From contig JAJEKV010000005.1 in assembly GCA_021234155.1 (NCBI GenBank), forward strand, positions 19,888,089 to 19,952,088: a DNA stretch of 64,000 nucleotides, in the 5' to 3' direction. Every line of letters begins with the position of its first letter. Position 1 is the first letter of the stretch. Of this stretch, positions 43,482 through 55,470 are shown piece after piece. Under the pieces are notes generated by a model, which made no database searches, was not told the DNA's origin, and worked only from the letters and a program-made list of their open reading frames with translations. The DNA is from Isoetes taiwanensis (Eukaryota; Streptophyta; Lycopodiopsida; Isoetales; Isoetaceae). The translations under genes and the position numbers were made by a program.

Positions 43482-46400
43482 CTAGGGAAAGGTCCTTATG
43501 CACAAATATCAACATCCGACACAAAGAGGAACCTCCCTCAAACCCCATCATAGATTGAGACCACGAGATTGTAAGGCACTGCACCGCTAGGAAAGAGTAA
43601 CGACCATGAGATGAGGTGGGATGCCACCGCAAATAGAGGGAAGGGGCTCAAGAAACCCCCGAGACAACTAGGACGCATAAGGCAAAGAAGGCATGAAAAT
43701 CGAACACAAACAAGATCTATGGCCACCACCAAAGCACATGAAATCAAAATTGTAGAACCAACGCATCCCAACAAAATACGAAATACCTAACGACAAGACG
43801 CTATGGAAGTAAGAACAAACATACCTAACTTATATTATTCATGCAGAACAGACTCAAGCGAACTTTCATGAAGACAATGCAAACCCCCTAATAAGAAAGA
43901 CCAAAACCATGCACCATGGAATGCATAAAAAGAGAAGACATCAAGACCGGACATAGTCAACAAGCTAACAAAGAGCACCTGGAACTAAAATTCAAGAATC
44001 AACCTACCAGTAGTGAAATACAGTGAATACTATAATGACAAAAACACTACAACAAACAAGGACCTAAAACCTAAATATATACGCTACACGCATAACCAGT
44101 TCAAACAAACTTTAAAAAATAGAAACAACATAACCCATGGGAACAAGACGAAAGGGACCCCGAGACACAAGAACAAAAAGGTTTCATAAGGTGACAGAAC
44201 AATTATGCAATTGAGAACACCGGTAGATGACGCCACAGAGTCAGTGAGGATGGGATCAACGCCAAGATGAGGAATGGATGAAGAAAACTGAGGGCAACAT
44301 GAAACAAGAACCATTTACGAAGCAAGACAACGGACCACAAGAACCACTACAACATGCACGAATCTGCGAAGATGCAACCGCATTTTGAAATTTAAACTAC
44401 AGGCCAAAAGAGAGAATGTCACAGGAAAAAGGGGACACCAAACAACTCCTTTAGTCTTTAAGAGGTCACAGAAAAGGCATGACGACTGGACCAACAAGGC
44501 AAGAAGAACTACGTCAAATCAAGGGGCAGACAAAGGAGGGAATCAAGACAATAGCAGAGCAAAGATGTATTTTAAGGGATAAACTGGAAACAAGAGGAAA
44601 GGAATAAACATAGGGTGAAAAAAGACAAACAGGAGACCAGAATGAAATGGATAGAAAAAAGGGATCGAGAATAGCAAACAAAGCAAAACGAGACAAAATG
44701 GCTGAGGACACAAAATGGAAATAACTGAAGGCCCTCAAAGGCACTAATGAGACACTAAGAATCTATGACAAAGAGCGAGTATAGGCCCCCATAAGGGCAT
44801 CCATGAGAACCACTGAGAACATATGAGAATATTGGAGTAAAAGAACAGGTAGAGCAACAACAATAAATAGCAAGGACTGAAATTCATGAATGTATACCCA
44901 CATACATCACGGATCCAAGCGAATTTTCAACGTAGAAACAACGATAGGGACCTTGAGATTCAAGAACAATCCAGAGGACTGGACCAAAGAACCTATTATA
45001 TGGTGAGAGAAATATGGAGAAAGATGGGTGCTATATGACATCATCGGAAGAAGCAGAGTGAAGAGAACAACTCGGTGAACAACATGCAAATTTGGTTGAC
45101 GAGGGTAACCCGATCACTGAGACCAACAAGAATAAAAAAGGCTAAGCAAGGTGGATACAACAACTGGGGTCAACATAGTAAAACGACATAATGATTGGAC
45201 ACCGCCAGGGCAAAAAAGCACTATGATGAGACAAGAGGCGGGCAAAGGAGGGAGTCAAGACAATAGAAGAGCCAAGACGTTCAAGAGATAAAATGAACAA
45301 ACAAAGAGGAAAGGGACAATATGCAAAATGAAAAAAGAGAGGAATGCGAGATTATAATGAAATGGATGGAATAAGGGACTAGGAATAGAGGAACAGAGCA
45401 AATTGGGACAAAGGAGCTAAGGCCACAAATGCAAATAAAGCCCTCGAAGGCATTCACGAGAAACTAAGAATCAATGATAAAAGAGAAGAGTATGGGCCCT
45501 CATAAGGGCATCCAAAGAACAATTGAGAACATATGTGAAACAAGCATGCACTTATCTACCTATACATACACCTAGAAACAAAGCTCAAGAATCTTAGAGC
45601 AAAAAAGGGAAGCAAAGCAAATGAAATGGATGGAGAAATGGGATAAAGAAAAGAGGCACTAGAAAACCGCTCCAAAATGGAAAGGCGAGGGAAATAAATT
45701 GGGCAATCGAACAAACTACAACTGAAAAGACCAGGGAAAAAGTACAAGTGAGAGGAACAAATCATGCATGTGCAAGTGAACAAATTACTGCTGAGAAATC
45801 ATGAGACAAGAATGCTAAGAGCAATCAGACAGATGGGACAAGAGGACAACTCGGACAAGCAGAGCAGTGTAACGACGTATGAAAGCAACTCAAGCACAAC
45901 CCGGACTGCAAGAGCTAGGACTCAAGGGATACCATAAGAGCTCAACGAGACAAATGGAACAAAAAGTCAACAAAAAAGGAATAATGGACGTCATGTAGTA
46001 AAGGGAACGAGTAAAGGCAGTGGAAAGAAGCCAATGAACCAAAAGAATTGAAGGGGCACATGGCTCGGTGGTCATCACAAGTACAAGGAACTAGCCACAT
46101 AAAGGAATATAAAAGAAATTTGCAACTAAATGTCACAAGCACCAATGCAGCAAGAATGCAATAGCTCAACCCATACAAAATACAAACTGAGATATGGCAA
46201 TCGGCAAAAGCCATGCATAAATGAGCCAAATGATTCTAGCAAATACCACCAATTGTAAAACTCCCCGCAAAAACGACCAAATGTAAGCGACCACCACAAA
46301 TGGTACCAATAGACCAACGACGGGGAAACCTGAGATCCTAAGCAAAAAAGGACCACATCTAAGTATGGAAGCAAAGCGCATTAAAAGGACTAATTGCGAT

Positions 46401-47589
46401 AGAAAATAGACGTTATGGACCACAACCATGTCTACGAGATAGAAAGTGTTGAGAATAACCAAAAGCAACATGGCATGAACTAACATGAATCACCAACTCA
46501 TAACGAATGCAGCTATGGAAAAGTTCAAGATTAGAAAAAATGCTAGACTATCCCAAATGGAGAAGGTTATATACAAGATACTGGAAATACCTGACTCGTC
46601 CGACAACTCGTGCTAAAGTCCTTAGGTCGAGTGCCAAAATGTCAACAAAAAGGGGGCAACCGGCATGTGTTGATTAAATACAGGAGATAGTGAGAAATTG
46701 CCAAAAATGCAATGAAGCAACTAAAATGCAAAACTGACTTGGCGTAAAAGGCAACATACAAAGTAGTTAGCACCTTGTTGAACTATGTGGACAAAGAGTT
46801 GACAACGATCCCCATCAATGTCCACTAGAGATGGCAGACGAAAAATACCAAGAAGCCAGTCTGACATTGACCCCTCTAGTCGCCAAGTCAAAAAATGATT
46901 CTTATCAGCATCTACTCGAGATGCCCTCCCCAACCGAACCATAGGTTGAATCTCTCCACACCAAGAACCCTGCAACTAAAACCAACGAAGGCTATAAACT
47001 GTCAACATTCGCAAAAAGAGGGAACCATACATGGGCAGGCCAACAAAGGAAAAAACCATCAACTCTGACAAATATACTAATCTAAACATCAACTGGCCCA
47101 AGGGAACCTGACAAAACCAACATCTAACAACCCTACTTTTACTCACTACGTAACTTACAAAACAAGACGGGGTTCCAAACCTTCAAATCCGAAAGCGAGA
47201 GCAAAAAGGACATAAAATAGACCACCAAAGAGAGAACCTATCACTCAGACGAACATACTCACTCAAACACGCCAATCAGCACTAAAGACTAGTAAGACTA
47301 GTCAATTTTAAATGAAGGTAAACAAGAAATAAGATAGGCGACAAGAAGATACAGCAAGAAAGGAAACAGAAGTAAATGAAATGGATGGAGAAATGTGATT
47401 AAGACAAAAGGACCAGAGCACAACAAATCAGAAGATATCGAGGAATCAAAAAACCAAACGAAGGGGACATCGTGAGATACATGGAGTAAGAACAAATAGA
47501 GCAATGGGTACCACCGATGCAGCAAAGGTTGAATGGGACGAGACATTCATGCAAAAGGGAAGGAAGAAGGAGGGAAAGTCATGAGGTAA

Positions 47590-47609
47590 GAGAAAGAAAG
47601 AAAGAATGA

Positions 47610-47649
<40 letters not shown>

Positions 47650-47650
47650 A
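47590..47650 (+). repeat. (GAAA)n microsatellite
   Basis: About 15 GAAA units with one GAAT interruption. Confidence 0.95.
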
Positions 47651-48756
47651 ATAGAGCAAGCATCAAGAGTACCAAATGAAACTAAAGGCCGGAGAGAATG
47701 GAGAGAAATGAGCCACTTCTAACTAAACCAATGAACCATATAATCGCATAAATAAATTAGCGATGACGGGGAACCCCATAACCTGCAGAAGGAGATCAAC
47801 AAATTCCAAGAAGAAAACAATGTAAAATGGACAAACAAATGAGCATCCCTCAACTAAGAAACCTATGATGCCAAGGATGCTACCATAGACTGCAAAGATA
47901 GAAATACATGGAATACCCAAGCAAAGAATTAAACATACGACTGAAGTCACTTTATGCCCAAATGGATGCTCCCACCCTCAAGTCAAACTAAATGAAGGCG
48001 GACAAGGAAAAAGATCAGCAACAAGGAGTAGATAAGCCGCCAAATGACAACAAACTACCACAACAATTATAGTTAGCCAAATGCAAACCGACTCAAGGAA
48101 AAGAACTAAACGACTCCGCAAAAACGAGCAATGATCCATAATTTATACACCAACGAATACATACAAATAAGAAAGCAAAAAAGTATGTTGACACATAAGA
48201 GGGTCAATCTAGGGACTGCAACATAGAAACTACGAGGTTGGGCATCATAAAAACGGCCGCCCTAAAAAGCTGAAAAATGAATAAATAACACGCAGGCCAT
48301 TGATGGAAAAAAATGACAATACGACAACTATCCACCCAACTAAAGATTGACCCAAAAAATGAAACCCAATGAAACACGAAAGACAATCCCAAGGTCGAGT
48401 CGGAGGCACACCAAACAAAAACTGGAAAAAATGCGACCCCAACTCGAAAAATACAACAACACTACAAGCATAAAAGGACGCACAAAACCAAAACAAGCAC
48501 CGGTAAACCAACCACGAACCCCTAGCCAACAATGCATCATACATCCAAGCAACACACCGACCAACTGAACAAAAACCAGAAAAGCAACCAAAGAGTACTA
48601 TGCACCGAACCTAACATGACCCCTGCAGAAACTAGACATCCAAGGGAACGACAAAGCAAAACAAGGACCGACTCTAGACCCCAAACACCAACGAAAAAGA
48701 CGCCAGAAACAACAAAGAAAAAGGAAGAGGGAGGGAAGGGACCAATCTATGCACAA

Positions 48757-49130
48757 GAACTTTTGTTATGAATGTTTAATAAAATACGCACCAAGGACCC
48801 TTGATTATAATGTTTTTAGCACGAGATTTAATGTTTGTAATATAAGGGGGCACAAACGACCTATGTGTGGTGTCAAACAACAAGGGAAAGATGAGGCAAG
48901 AACTCGACTGACCAAACTTAACACCGAAACATAACCATGCACAGGGTTCGACCTATATAAGGACCTTTTATGATTAATGTTTAATAAATTATGCACAAGA
49001 TCCTTTGTTATAATGTTTAGAACCCGTCATTTAAGGTTTATAACATAAGGGGGCATAAACGACCTATGCATGGCGTCAAACAATAAGGGAAAGATGAGGC
49101 AAGGACTAGACTGACCAAACTCAACATATA
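48757..49130. repeat. Tandem duplication, ~202-bp period
   Basis: Copies begin at about 48757 and 48960. Shared words include AATGTTTAATAAA, AACATAAGGGGGCA/ATATAAGGGGGCA, ACGACCTATG and GGGAAAGATGAGGCAAG. Confidence 0.85.
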
Positions 49131-49625
49131 AATTATTCTAACCATACAAATAAGACCCCGGACAGAACCAAACCAAGCCCAGGCACAACCTCTAAGAAAC
49201 ACCATAATTCGACCTAAAACAATACAAACATAAAGCTACAACTTTTTAAATCTAGAATTAAGGGATATCGAGTCTAAAACCCCATGCAATTTATAGCCCA
49301 AAATTTTGGCGGAAACCAGACCCGTAACCCCGAAAAGCAAATCAACCCAGTGTCATCCATGGACGAATCAATCCGCCGGCCTCGACGGTCGATCTGCCCA
49401 GATAGCCAATCCCATGTCGATTTTTTCAGTTGGGTGATGCTAGGGCAGTCGGATGGGCTAGATGCAGGCCGAGGCAGGGCCTGTGATGAAAAAGAGAAGG
49501 CAAGACAAGGCAGAGGTTATAGCTGGCTAAGGCACGTGGGTTTAAGAGCATGATGTTTGGGAAAAAAAAAAAACATATCATAACCGGGGCGAAAAAAAAC
49601 ATATCATAACTGGGGCGTAGGGGCG

Positions 49626-49908
49626 AACGACCACAAACATGCACATCCGTAGGCGAAAAGCATCTTTGGGAAAAACATATTTTAACCGTGGCGCGCAGAG
49701 CGAGGCGACCACCAACATGCACGACGAGAGGAACAGAGAGCAAGTAAGATTTCACTTTCCTTCAAAGGCCGGGCGACCACAAACATGCACATCCGTAGTT
49801 TAAAAGCATCTTTGGGAAAAAAACATATTTTAACCGTGGCGAGCGAGGCGACCACCAACATGCACCGATTTAGAGGAACAGAGAGCAAGTAAGATTTCAC
49901 TTTCCTTC
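49626..49908. repeat. Tandem duplication, ~147-bp period
   Basis: Copies at 49626-49762 and 49773-49908 share GCGACCACAAACATGCACAT, CATATTTTAACCGTGGCG and AGATTTCACTTTCCTTC. Confidence 0.9.
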
Positions 49909-50142
49909 GTGATCGGTTTTTCGATAAGCACCATCGATTCCATGAGGAAGCGGATCATAACTTGAGCCCAATCCACCTGACCACAACCAAAGGGACACAA
50001 GTACCTATCTGAGCCGAAAACCTCTCGGTCGAAATTAAAATGATCAATCACAACAAACCTGGAGAAGCAGAGACGCAAGAATTGAGTAGAAGAAATCGAC
50101 AGGGCCACAATGCTAACAACACAAATCCAGCAACGTCCACAG

Positions 50143-50442
50143 ATGAATGTAGCAACACCACAGAGGATATCATTGGAAAAGCATGATGAGATCAAAAGCA
50201 AAAGATCTAGAACGGAATTAGCATCAAAGGTGAGAGCCACGGATGAATGCAAAGCAGCACCACGAGAGGATATCATTGGAAAAGCATGCTGAGATCAAAA
50301 GCAAAAGATCTAGAACGGAATTAGCATCAAAGGTGAGAGCCACAGATGAATGCAGCAGCACCACAGAGGATATCATTGGAAAAGCATGTTGAGATCAAAA
50401 GCAAAAGATCTAGAACGGAATTAGCATCAAAGGTGAGAGCCA
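50143..50442. repeat. Minisatellite, three ~101-bp units
   Basis: Units start at about 50143, 50244 and 50343. Each contains GATATCATTGGAAAAGCATG and GATCTAGAACGGAATTAGCA, with very few differences, so the amplification is recent. Confidence 0.93.
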
Positions 50443-50576
50443 AGCCATGACACAATTATGTTCTGGGACCAGATCCTCAGGTAGCACCATCGATCCTAAA
50501 GCGCAAGTGCCCCCCAGACCAATCCATCCTATGCATAATCAAGAAGCAGCACCAGTGTAGGAATCAATGTAGGGAA

Positions 50577-50792
50577 AACTCCGTACAACAACAAGATTCA
50601 GCTCAGAGGAAACGCCGATGAGGAATGCAGGAAGACACAAGGCTTTTATGGGAGAAATGGCCAAAGAAAGCCTGCGCTATAGCAGGCTTGTGCCAAAGAA
50701 AGCTTGGATCCAAAAGCAGAGCTAGCGCCAAAACTGGCGTCCCTTTCCCTAGAATGATGGTTCTCTTCTATAGAAGAGAACCATTGCATTAT
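50577..50792 (+). repeat. 184-bp direct repeat, copy R2, with palindrome
   Basis: Copy of R1. Directly after it, 50759-50782 is a perfect 24-bp palindrome centred on TATA. R2 lies just upstream of the proline-rich protein gene and may form part of its promoter. Confidence 0.92.
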
Positions 50793-50891
50793 TCACTAAA
50801 GAATTGACACCCTTAGCTAAGGCTCAAACGAAACGACTAAAATCGTGGGATTTTACAGTGCCCAACCTTGACCCCTGCTAGCGCCCCCTCC

Positions 50892-50898
50892 TATATAA
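50892..50898 (+). promoter_or_regulatory. TATA box of the proline-rich protein gene
   Basis: TATATAA 34-40 bp upstream of the ATG at 50932, so the leader would be very short (about 5-10 nt) or start just before the ATG. Confidence 0.6.
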
Positions 50899-50931
50899 TT
50901 CAAGAACTCCATGCCATTGTAAGGCTCCGCG

Positions 50932-51482
50932 ATGGAGAAGGCCTTCTTTATTATTGTGCCTTTTGTGTTCCTCATTCATCCTTCACAGGCAACTCTCCAT
51001 ATCTTTTGCAACAATTTTTTGCATTACAAGTTTTGTCCGCCTCCACCTCCACCCACGCGTTCTCCCCCGCCACCATCTCCTCCACCACCACCCTCCCCTC
51101 CACCCCCATCTCCGCCTCCTCCATCACCTCCACCACCATCTCCTCCACCTCCATCTCCGCCTCCTCCATCACCCCCACCACCTCCATCTCCGCCACCACC
51201 TTCACCATCTCCGCCTCCACCGCCTCCCCCGCCACCATCCCTCCACCTCCATCCTCTCCCCCACCATATCCGCCACCCCCTTCACCTCCACCTCCATCAT
51301 GTCTTGCAGATGCCAATACTCTTATTTTATCATGTCTATATGATTTTGAAAGTGGTTGTTGTGGGCGAAGTAATTCCACAAATCCAAATTTTGGAGCAAT
51401 CTGCAATTGCAAAAATGACCGGCAACAATTAGTTCGACGTATTGTTGCACAACTACAGGTTCGTTGTAGCCAATGTCTATAA
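50932..51482 (+). CDS. Secreted SPPPP-type hydroxyproline-rich protein with Cys-rich tail
   Basis: Start at ATG 50932, downstream of a TATA box. Residues 1-20 form a signal peptide (MEKAFFIIVPFVFLIHPSQA). A short Cys-containing stretch is followed by about 70 residues of SPPPP/PPPSPPPP repeats, the extensin/pherophorin-type motif for hydroxyproline arabinosylation. After a one-base frame change near 51238 inside the Pro tract, the reading continues as more PPPSPPPP and ends with a ~60-residue tail holding seven Cys ('LYDFESGCCGRSNS', 'AICNCKNDRQQLV', 'RCSQCL') and the stop at 51480. The conserved Cys tail suggests a folded extracellular domain rather than random sequence. Wall or matrix location is inferred. 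The frame change could be a real mutation, or slippage in sequencing a C-rich repeat. Confidence 0.62.
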
Positions 51483-52140
51483 ATTTGAGATGTTTCCTGT
51501 TGCTTACTCCAGAATATGAGTAGCAGCATAGGAAACGATCTTGGGCTCTATATCTTACTACATATAAAATTACTAACTACTACATATAAAATTACTGGCT
51601 CACCTTTCCGATTCAAAAAATAAACAAAAAAATTCCAAAATGTCCAGATTTGGTACCGGATATTGATTTCCGGCGCGAAGTCTAATTTGTAGAATGCCTC
51701 GCTCATCAGCAAAGCCTAGGATTGCTCAGGCCGAAACCATGTGCCTATCAGGCCGAATTGGGCTTGGAAGTTCACAAATTAGCCTGTCCTTAGCATAATT
51801 CTTGAGCTTCTCGGTGCATACAAAAGATTATTTTGCGTAGGCAAATTAGGCAAAGGTGTTTTCGGCTGGATACAGGCTTCGGGTCCTTTCTTCTTTCAAC
51901 AAAATTTCGGATTCCTTAGCACATATTTATACAGTGGTTTCTGGCGTATTGATCGATTACACAGTCTAATGAGTGTGCTTTTTGAAATTTGAATAAACAT
52001 ATGGGTTCTGGGCCCAGTTGATGCGTTTTGTAGATAAATTCTTGGATTTTTATGGTTGAATCCATGGCCCTTTCAACAAAATTTCGGATTCCTTAGTCCA
52101 TGACCATGTATGTGCGTATCAATCCAGTAGGACTAATTTC
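51483..52140. other. No gene seen
   Basis: AT-rich sequence with a short local repeat (ACTACATATAAAATTACT twice at 51555-51600). The words CAAAATTTCGGATTCCTTAG occur twice (about 51899 and 52078), a short dispersed duplication. Confidence 0.5.
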
Positions 52141-52554
52141 TCGGTCGAATTTGAGCAGAACTTAGCTCAAATTAGCAGAAGACCCTTCTCGCCTGAGGAA
52201 GAACTTAGCTTGAAATTAGCAGAAGAGAGGCTTTTAGCTCTCTGCAAAGCCTGTGAAGAATTTGATCTTCCATTGCTGGTAGATGCAGAGTATACTTCTG
52301 TTCAACCTGCAATTGATTATATTACTTATGGGGCTACAATGGATTCCAATAAAAGGAAGGAAAGTCCATTAGTGTATGGCACAATTCAAGCTTATTTAAA
52401 AGATTCTTCATCCCGTCTTCTTGTGGCTGTGGAAGAAGCAGCTAAAAAGGGTATTCCATTTGGGATGAAGCTTGTTCGAAGCTTCTTCTTTTCCTGCTAT
52501 TTCCTGCTTTTCTTTATCATCAGGTTTTGGATGATGCAGTGCATATCTTGCTAA
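52141..52554 (+). pseudogene. Proline dehydrogenase fragment
   Basis: From about 52180 the frame gives 'LKLAEERLLALCKACEEF', 'PLLVDAEYTSVQPAIDYITY', 'PLVYGTIQAYLKDSSSRLL' and 'GIPFGMKLVR', the central beta/alpha-barrel part of plant mitochondrial proline dehydrogenase (FAD enzyme, proline to P5C). The match stops at KLVR (about 52472), where the family continues GAY; there is no GT donor there, and the frame runs into hydrophobic nonsense to 52554. Upstream, GAACTTAGCT and AAATTAGCAGAAGA occur twice (52157-52182 and 52201-52227), an internal duplication. No catalytic C-terminal half or N-terminal targeting part was found, so this is a gene fragment. Confidence 0.8.
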
Positions 52555-55230
52555 CTCAGTTAGGTTTTAACAGACAAGAATCAAAGCGTAGGTTGTTCTA
52601 TACATAAATGGCACACCTCTATATGGGGCTCGTAAATGGCCTACAGTTGAATCAACTCACAGTTAAGTGCTAGTTTTCGCTTATATTCAAGTTTTATCAT
52701 TTCCCACTTTCTTAAGAGGCCCATAAACGATGGCTAGTATAGCACATACAAAAGGAATGGAAGGAATTGGTGGAAGGATATTATCAAGTAGTATGCCACT
52801 TCTAGGATTTTAAGGGAAGGTGGTCTTCTACAATGTTGTACCATTCCAAATGCTCTATATTATTCACAATCAACTTAAACATGAACCCCTTGCAGCCTCT
52901 TATTTACAAAAAAACTTTTGCAAACATATGTTTGCTTTGCTACTATAGCAAATCTTTATGAACCTCAAAAGATCAACTTAAACATGATTGTTCTATAGGG
53001 CAAATCGTAACCATGTTACTGTACAAGATTTAATGCCAAACGCATTTCACTAAAACCACTATCATAACCTCATACTATGCATGCCTCCTTACTATTCTGT
53101 CCGTTGGACACGATATACTTATACACATATTGCAACAAAAGGCGCTGGCTCCGCCAGTGCTAAATGCTTATATATATTAGCATTATTATGTTTTAAGTGG
53201 GGAGGAGCATTGGGATCTTCACATTCATGCATAACCATAATACGTTATTTACCTGTTACGTCAATACTCCCCGTGCAAGGTTAGCACATTCTATAACTAC
53301 ATATTCCATGCATACTACATGACAAGCGTAATCCTTGGGTGGCGACCCCATATCCATAATACCATCTCAGATACATAATGCAATTCCGTAAAGTGCCCCA
53401 CACCCTATTCATACTTACAGAGCAATATCAAATGCACGTATAAACATCCCACATCATACCCTAGTAAGGCAGATACTTTTCCCTAATACTGAACTGGCAA
53501 CAACATTCAAGCCCTAAATAGTTTTTAAGAGCCGGCAACACTTTGGCAAATTCTAGACAAGTTATATGATTAGGATATCAAGAATAAACTCCGGTTCCTC
53601 GGCTAGATAGAAGCTTGGTCTCATAAGGTATATTTGCCTAGCGGGTTGGTTCGCCCAACAAGTTGGTCAATGGTACCACAATTGTAAAAAACACTTACGG
53701 TTTTAAAGCTTAACTTTAATATAGGATTTTAAAGGTCTGGGGATACCGGACCCTGGTATCCCCCTTCAATAGAAATCAGAAAACCTGTAACAGATTCGTG
53801 GGCGCCCAACAACGGCCCCTTTTTGCCTGGCCGACTGGATCTACAAGCTCGCCCAAAGATTGCTTCCGAAATTGGGTTTACAAGGCGAAAATGATCTCAA
53901 GGCTTGGAATCAGGGTGAGAAGGTGGATCGGCAGATGAGTCCAAGGCAGAGATGGCTACAAGCAAAATGACGGTTTCTCACTGAAATGGGATGCGAAGCT
54001 TGGATTTCCAGGTTCTAGAGGCCGAATTCCATCAGGGTCTTCTGGTTTTTAGATTAACACAGCAATTTAACAAGAAGGTTTCACAAGAAGGATTCTTTTT
54101 CGGGACTGGGTTTTGGATCACAGGTAGGTGGCGGCCATGCTTTAGAAACTCTGCTCTACACAATCCGACCCTAATCAGACTGCAAAATCAAGACATAGAT
54201 CAAATCTCCACCTGAGTTTTGGCTTTGGACTCTTGGTTCTTGCTCTGCTTCCAATTTGCTTAGCCCCAACCGATTCTCTTTCCTCCTCCGTTTGCCCATC
54301 CGGCCAACTCCTTCTGCTTCTTATATGCTTGCCCAGGGAATCAAATCTACACCTGGTACTGCATCCCCACTGCCAGATGCCCATCAACCATGCCGGATGA
54401 TGCTAGATTTTAGCACGGTTCAGCATATCCATAAACCTGATTCTACACCCCCTATTCACGGTGCTCACGTTTTTTTTTTGAATTTAAGTTATTAAGGTTT
54501 TAAATAACCTTAGCTAAAGTTTCTTATGTAAATTTAAATGTCGCCCCCCACGCACCCATAGAAGCATATCAACAATGATTTGCACAATCCGATACTGACA
54601 CAATTCTTCTACTAGAACATGCGATTATAAGCTAGTCTAAGCCACTGGGTTCGTTACAAATATACATGTGGAGATTAAGCTTTGTATATCTGATGCTAAC
54701 TCTAGAAACTCCTGGCTTCTCTGTACTGCAACGCATTAGTTGTAGCATCATGTATCACATCACTCATAGATGTTATGGTCATTAAAAATATTGCAAATTT
54801 TTCATGAAGATTTTGTGTACATACAAGTACCAAGGATGCCAAAATGCCCATAAATCATGCTCGATTTTTAAGTCATCAGTGGCTACATAAACTCAAGGAA
54901 AAGCCAAAACTGGAAATCAGTCTGAGCATTCTGGAAGTAGATCTGCACATGTCATTCGTGATTTATGTACCATTTGATTGCAATATAAATTAATGAATAT
55001 CGTTCAAGTATTCTAGCAATGATTATATTTTGCGAGCCATAAATTCTATGGCTCTGAGACTTCCATGAGAATTTCCAGATATTTTGGGTTCTATACAAAA
55101 TAATATGTACAAGAGATCTTGTTTCGTTTGCATCTGAAATTTCTCCCAGCCCTCCATCTAAAATGGGTTGCTATCTATAGTAAATGGATAATGTCAAAAC
55201 TATAGTGCTATATATTATATTCACTTTAAC
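52555..55230. other. No gene seen
   Basis: AT-rich intergenic DNA. Short open frames at 53081, 53991 and 54256 lack domains, start context or codon bias and were not accepted. Confidence 0.5.
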
Positions 55231-55470
55231 ACGGGGGTGACTCCGGGCAACGAGAGCTGTTGGATAGGCATATTCACCCCTTATTCCTTAATCTACACCG
55301 TACGTAAAGTTCCTCGTTTGTGGGGTATGCAAGTACAAAATTTGCTATACTGTATAACAAGATTCGCAAAATACTATAAGATTTCAAGCGGAATACTATA
55401 TGGTGTTGATTTTGTACGTGCAAAATACAATTATGAGGGCTCTCGCTGCCCTACGTCACCCCCCGTGTGA
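55231..55470. mobile_element. Fold-back (MITE-like) element
   Basis: The left arm ACACGGGGGTGAC…GGGCAACGAGAGC (55230-55257) is inverted at GCTCTCGCTGCCC…GTCACCCCCCGTGT (about 55438-55470). The inner parts also pair (GCAAGTACAAAATTTGC against TGATTTTGTACGTGC). About 240 bp with no coding. No clear target duplication was found. Confidence 0.7.

Larger units (their letters stand above)
43482..50576. other. 7.1 kb without credible genes; layered tandem repeats
   Basis: A-rich on the plus strand, so the minus strand gives many hydrophobic but unrelated open frames (Phe/Leu/Ser/Cys-rich, no domains), which I reject as compositional. Repeats seen: a diverged ~715-bp repeat (about 44525 and 45240, both with GACAAAGGAGGGA-like then GTCAAGACAATAG; also GAAATGGATGGA words recurring at 45617 and 47372); (GAAA)n at about 47590-47650; and the units listed separately. 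The overall pattern suggests decayed non-coding repetitive DNA, possibly a large non-coding retroelement. Confidence 0.6.

Noticed and set aside
43114-48996. Dozens of hydrophobic minus-strand open frames of 60-140 codons
   Set aside because: The plus strand is A-rich and stop-poor in reverse; frames overlap, have no domains and sit on tandem repeats.
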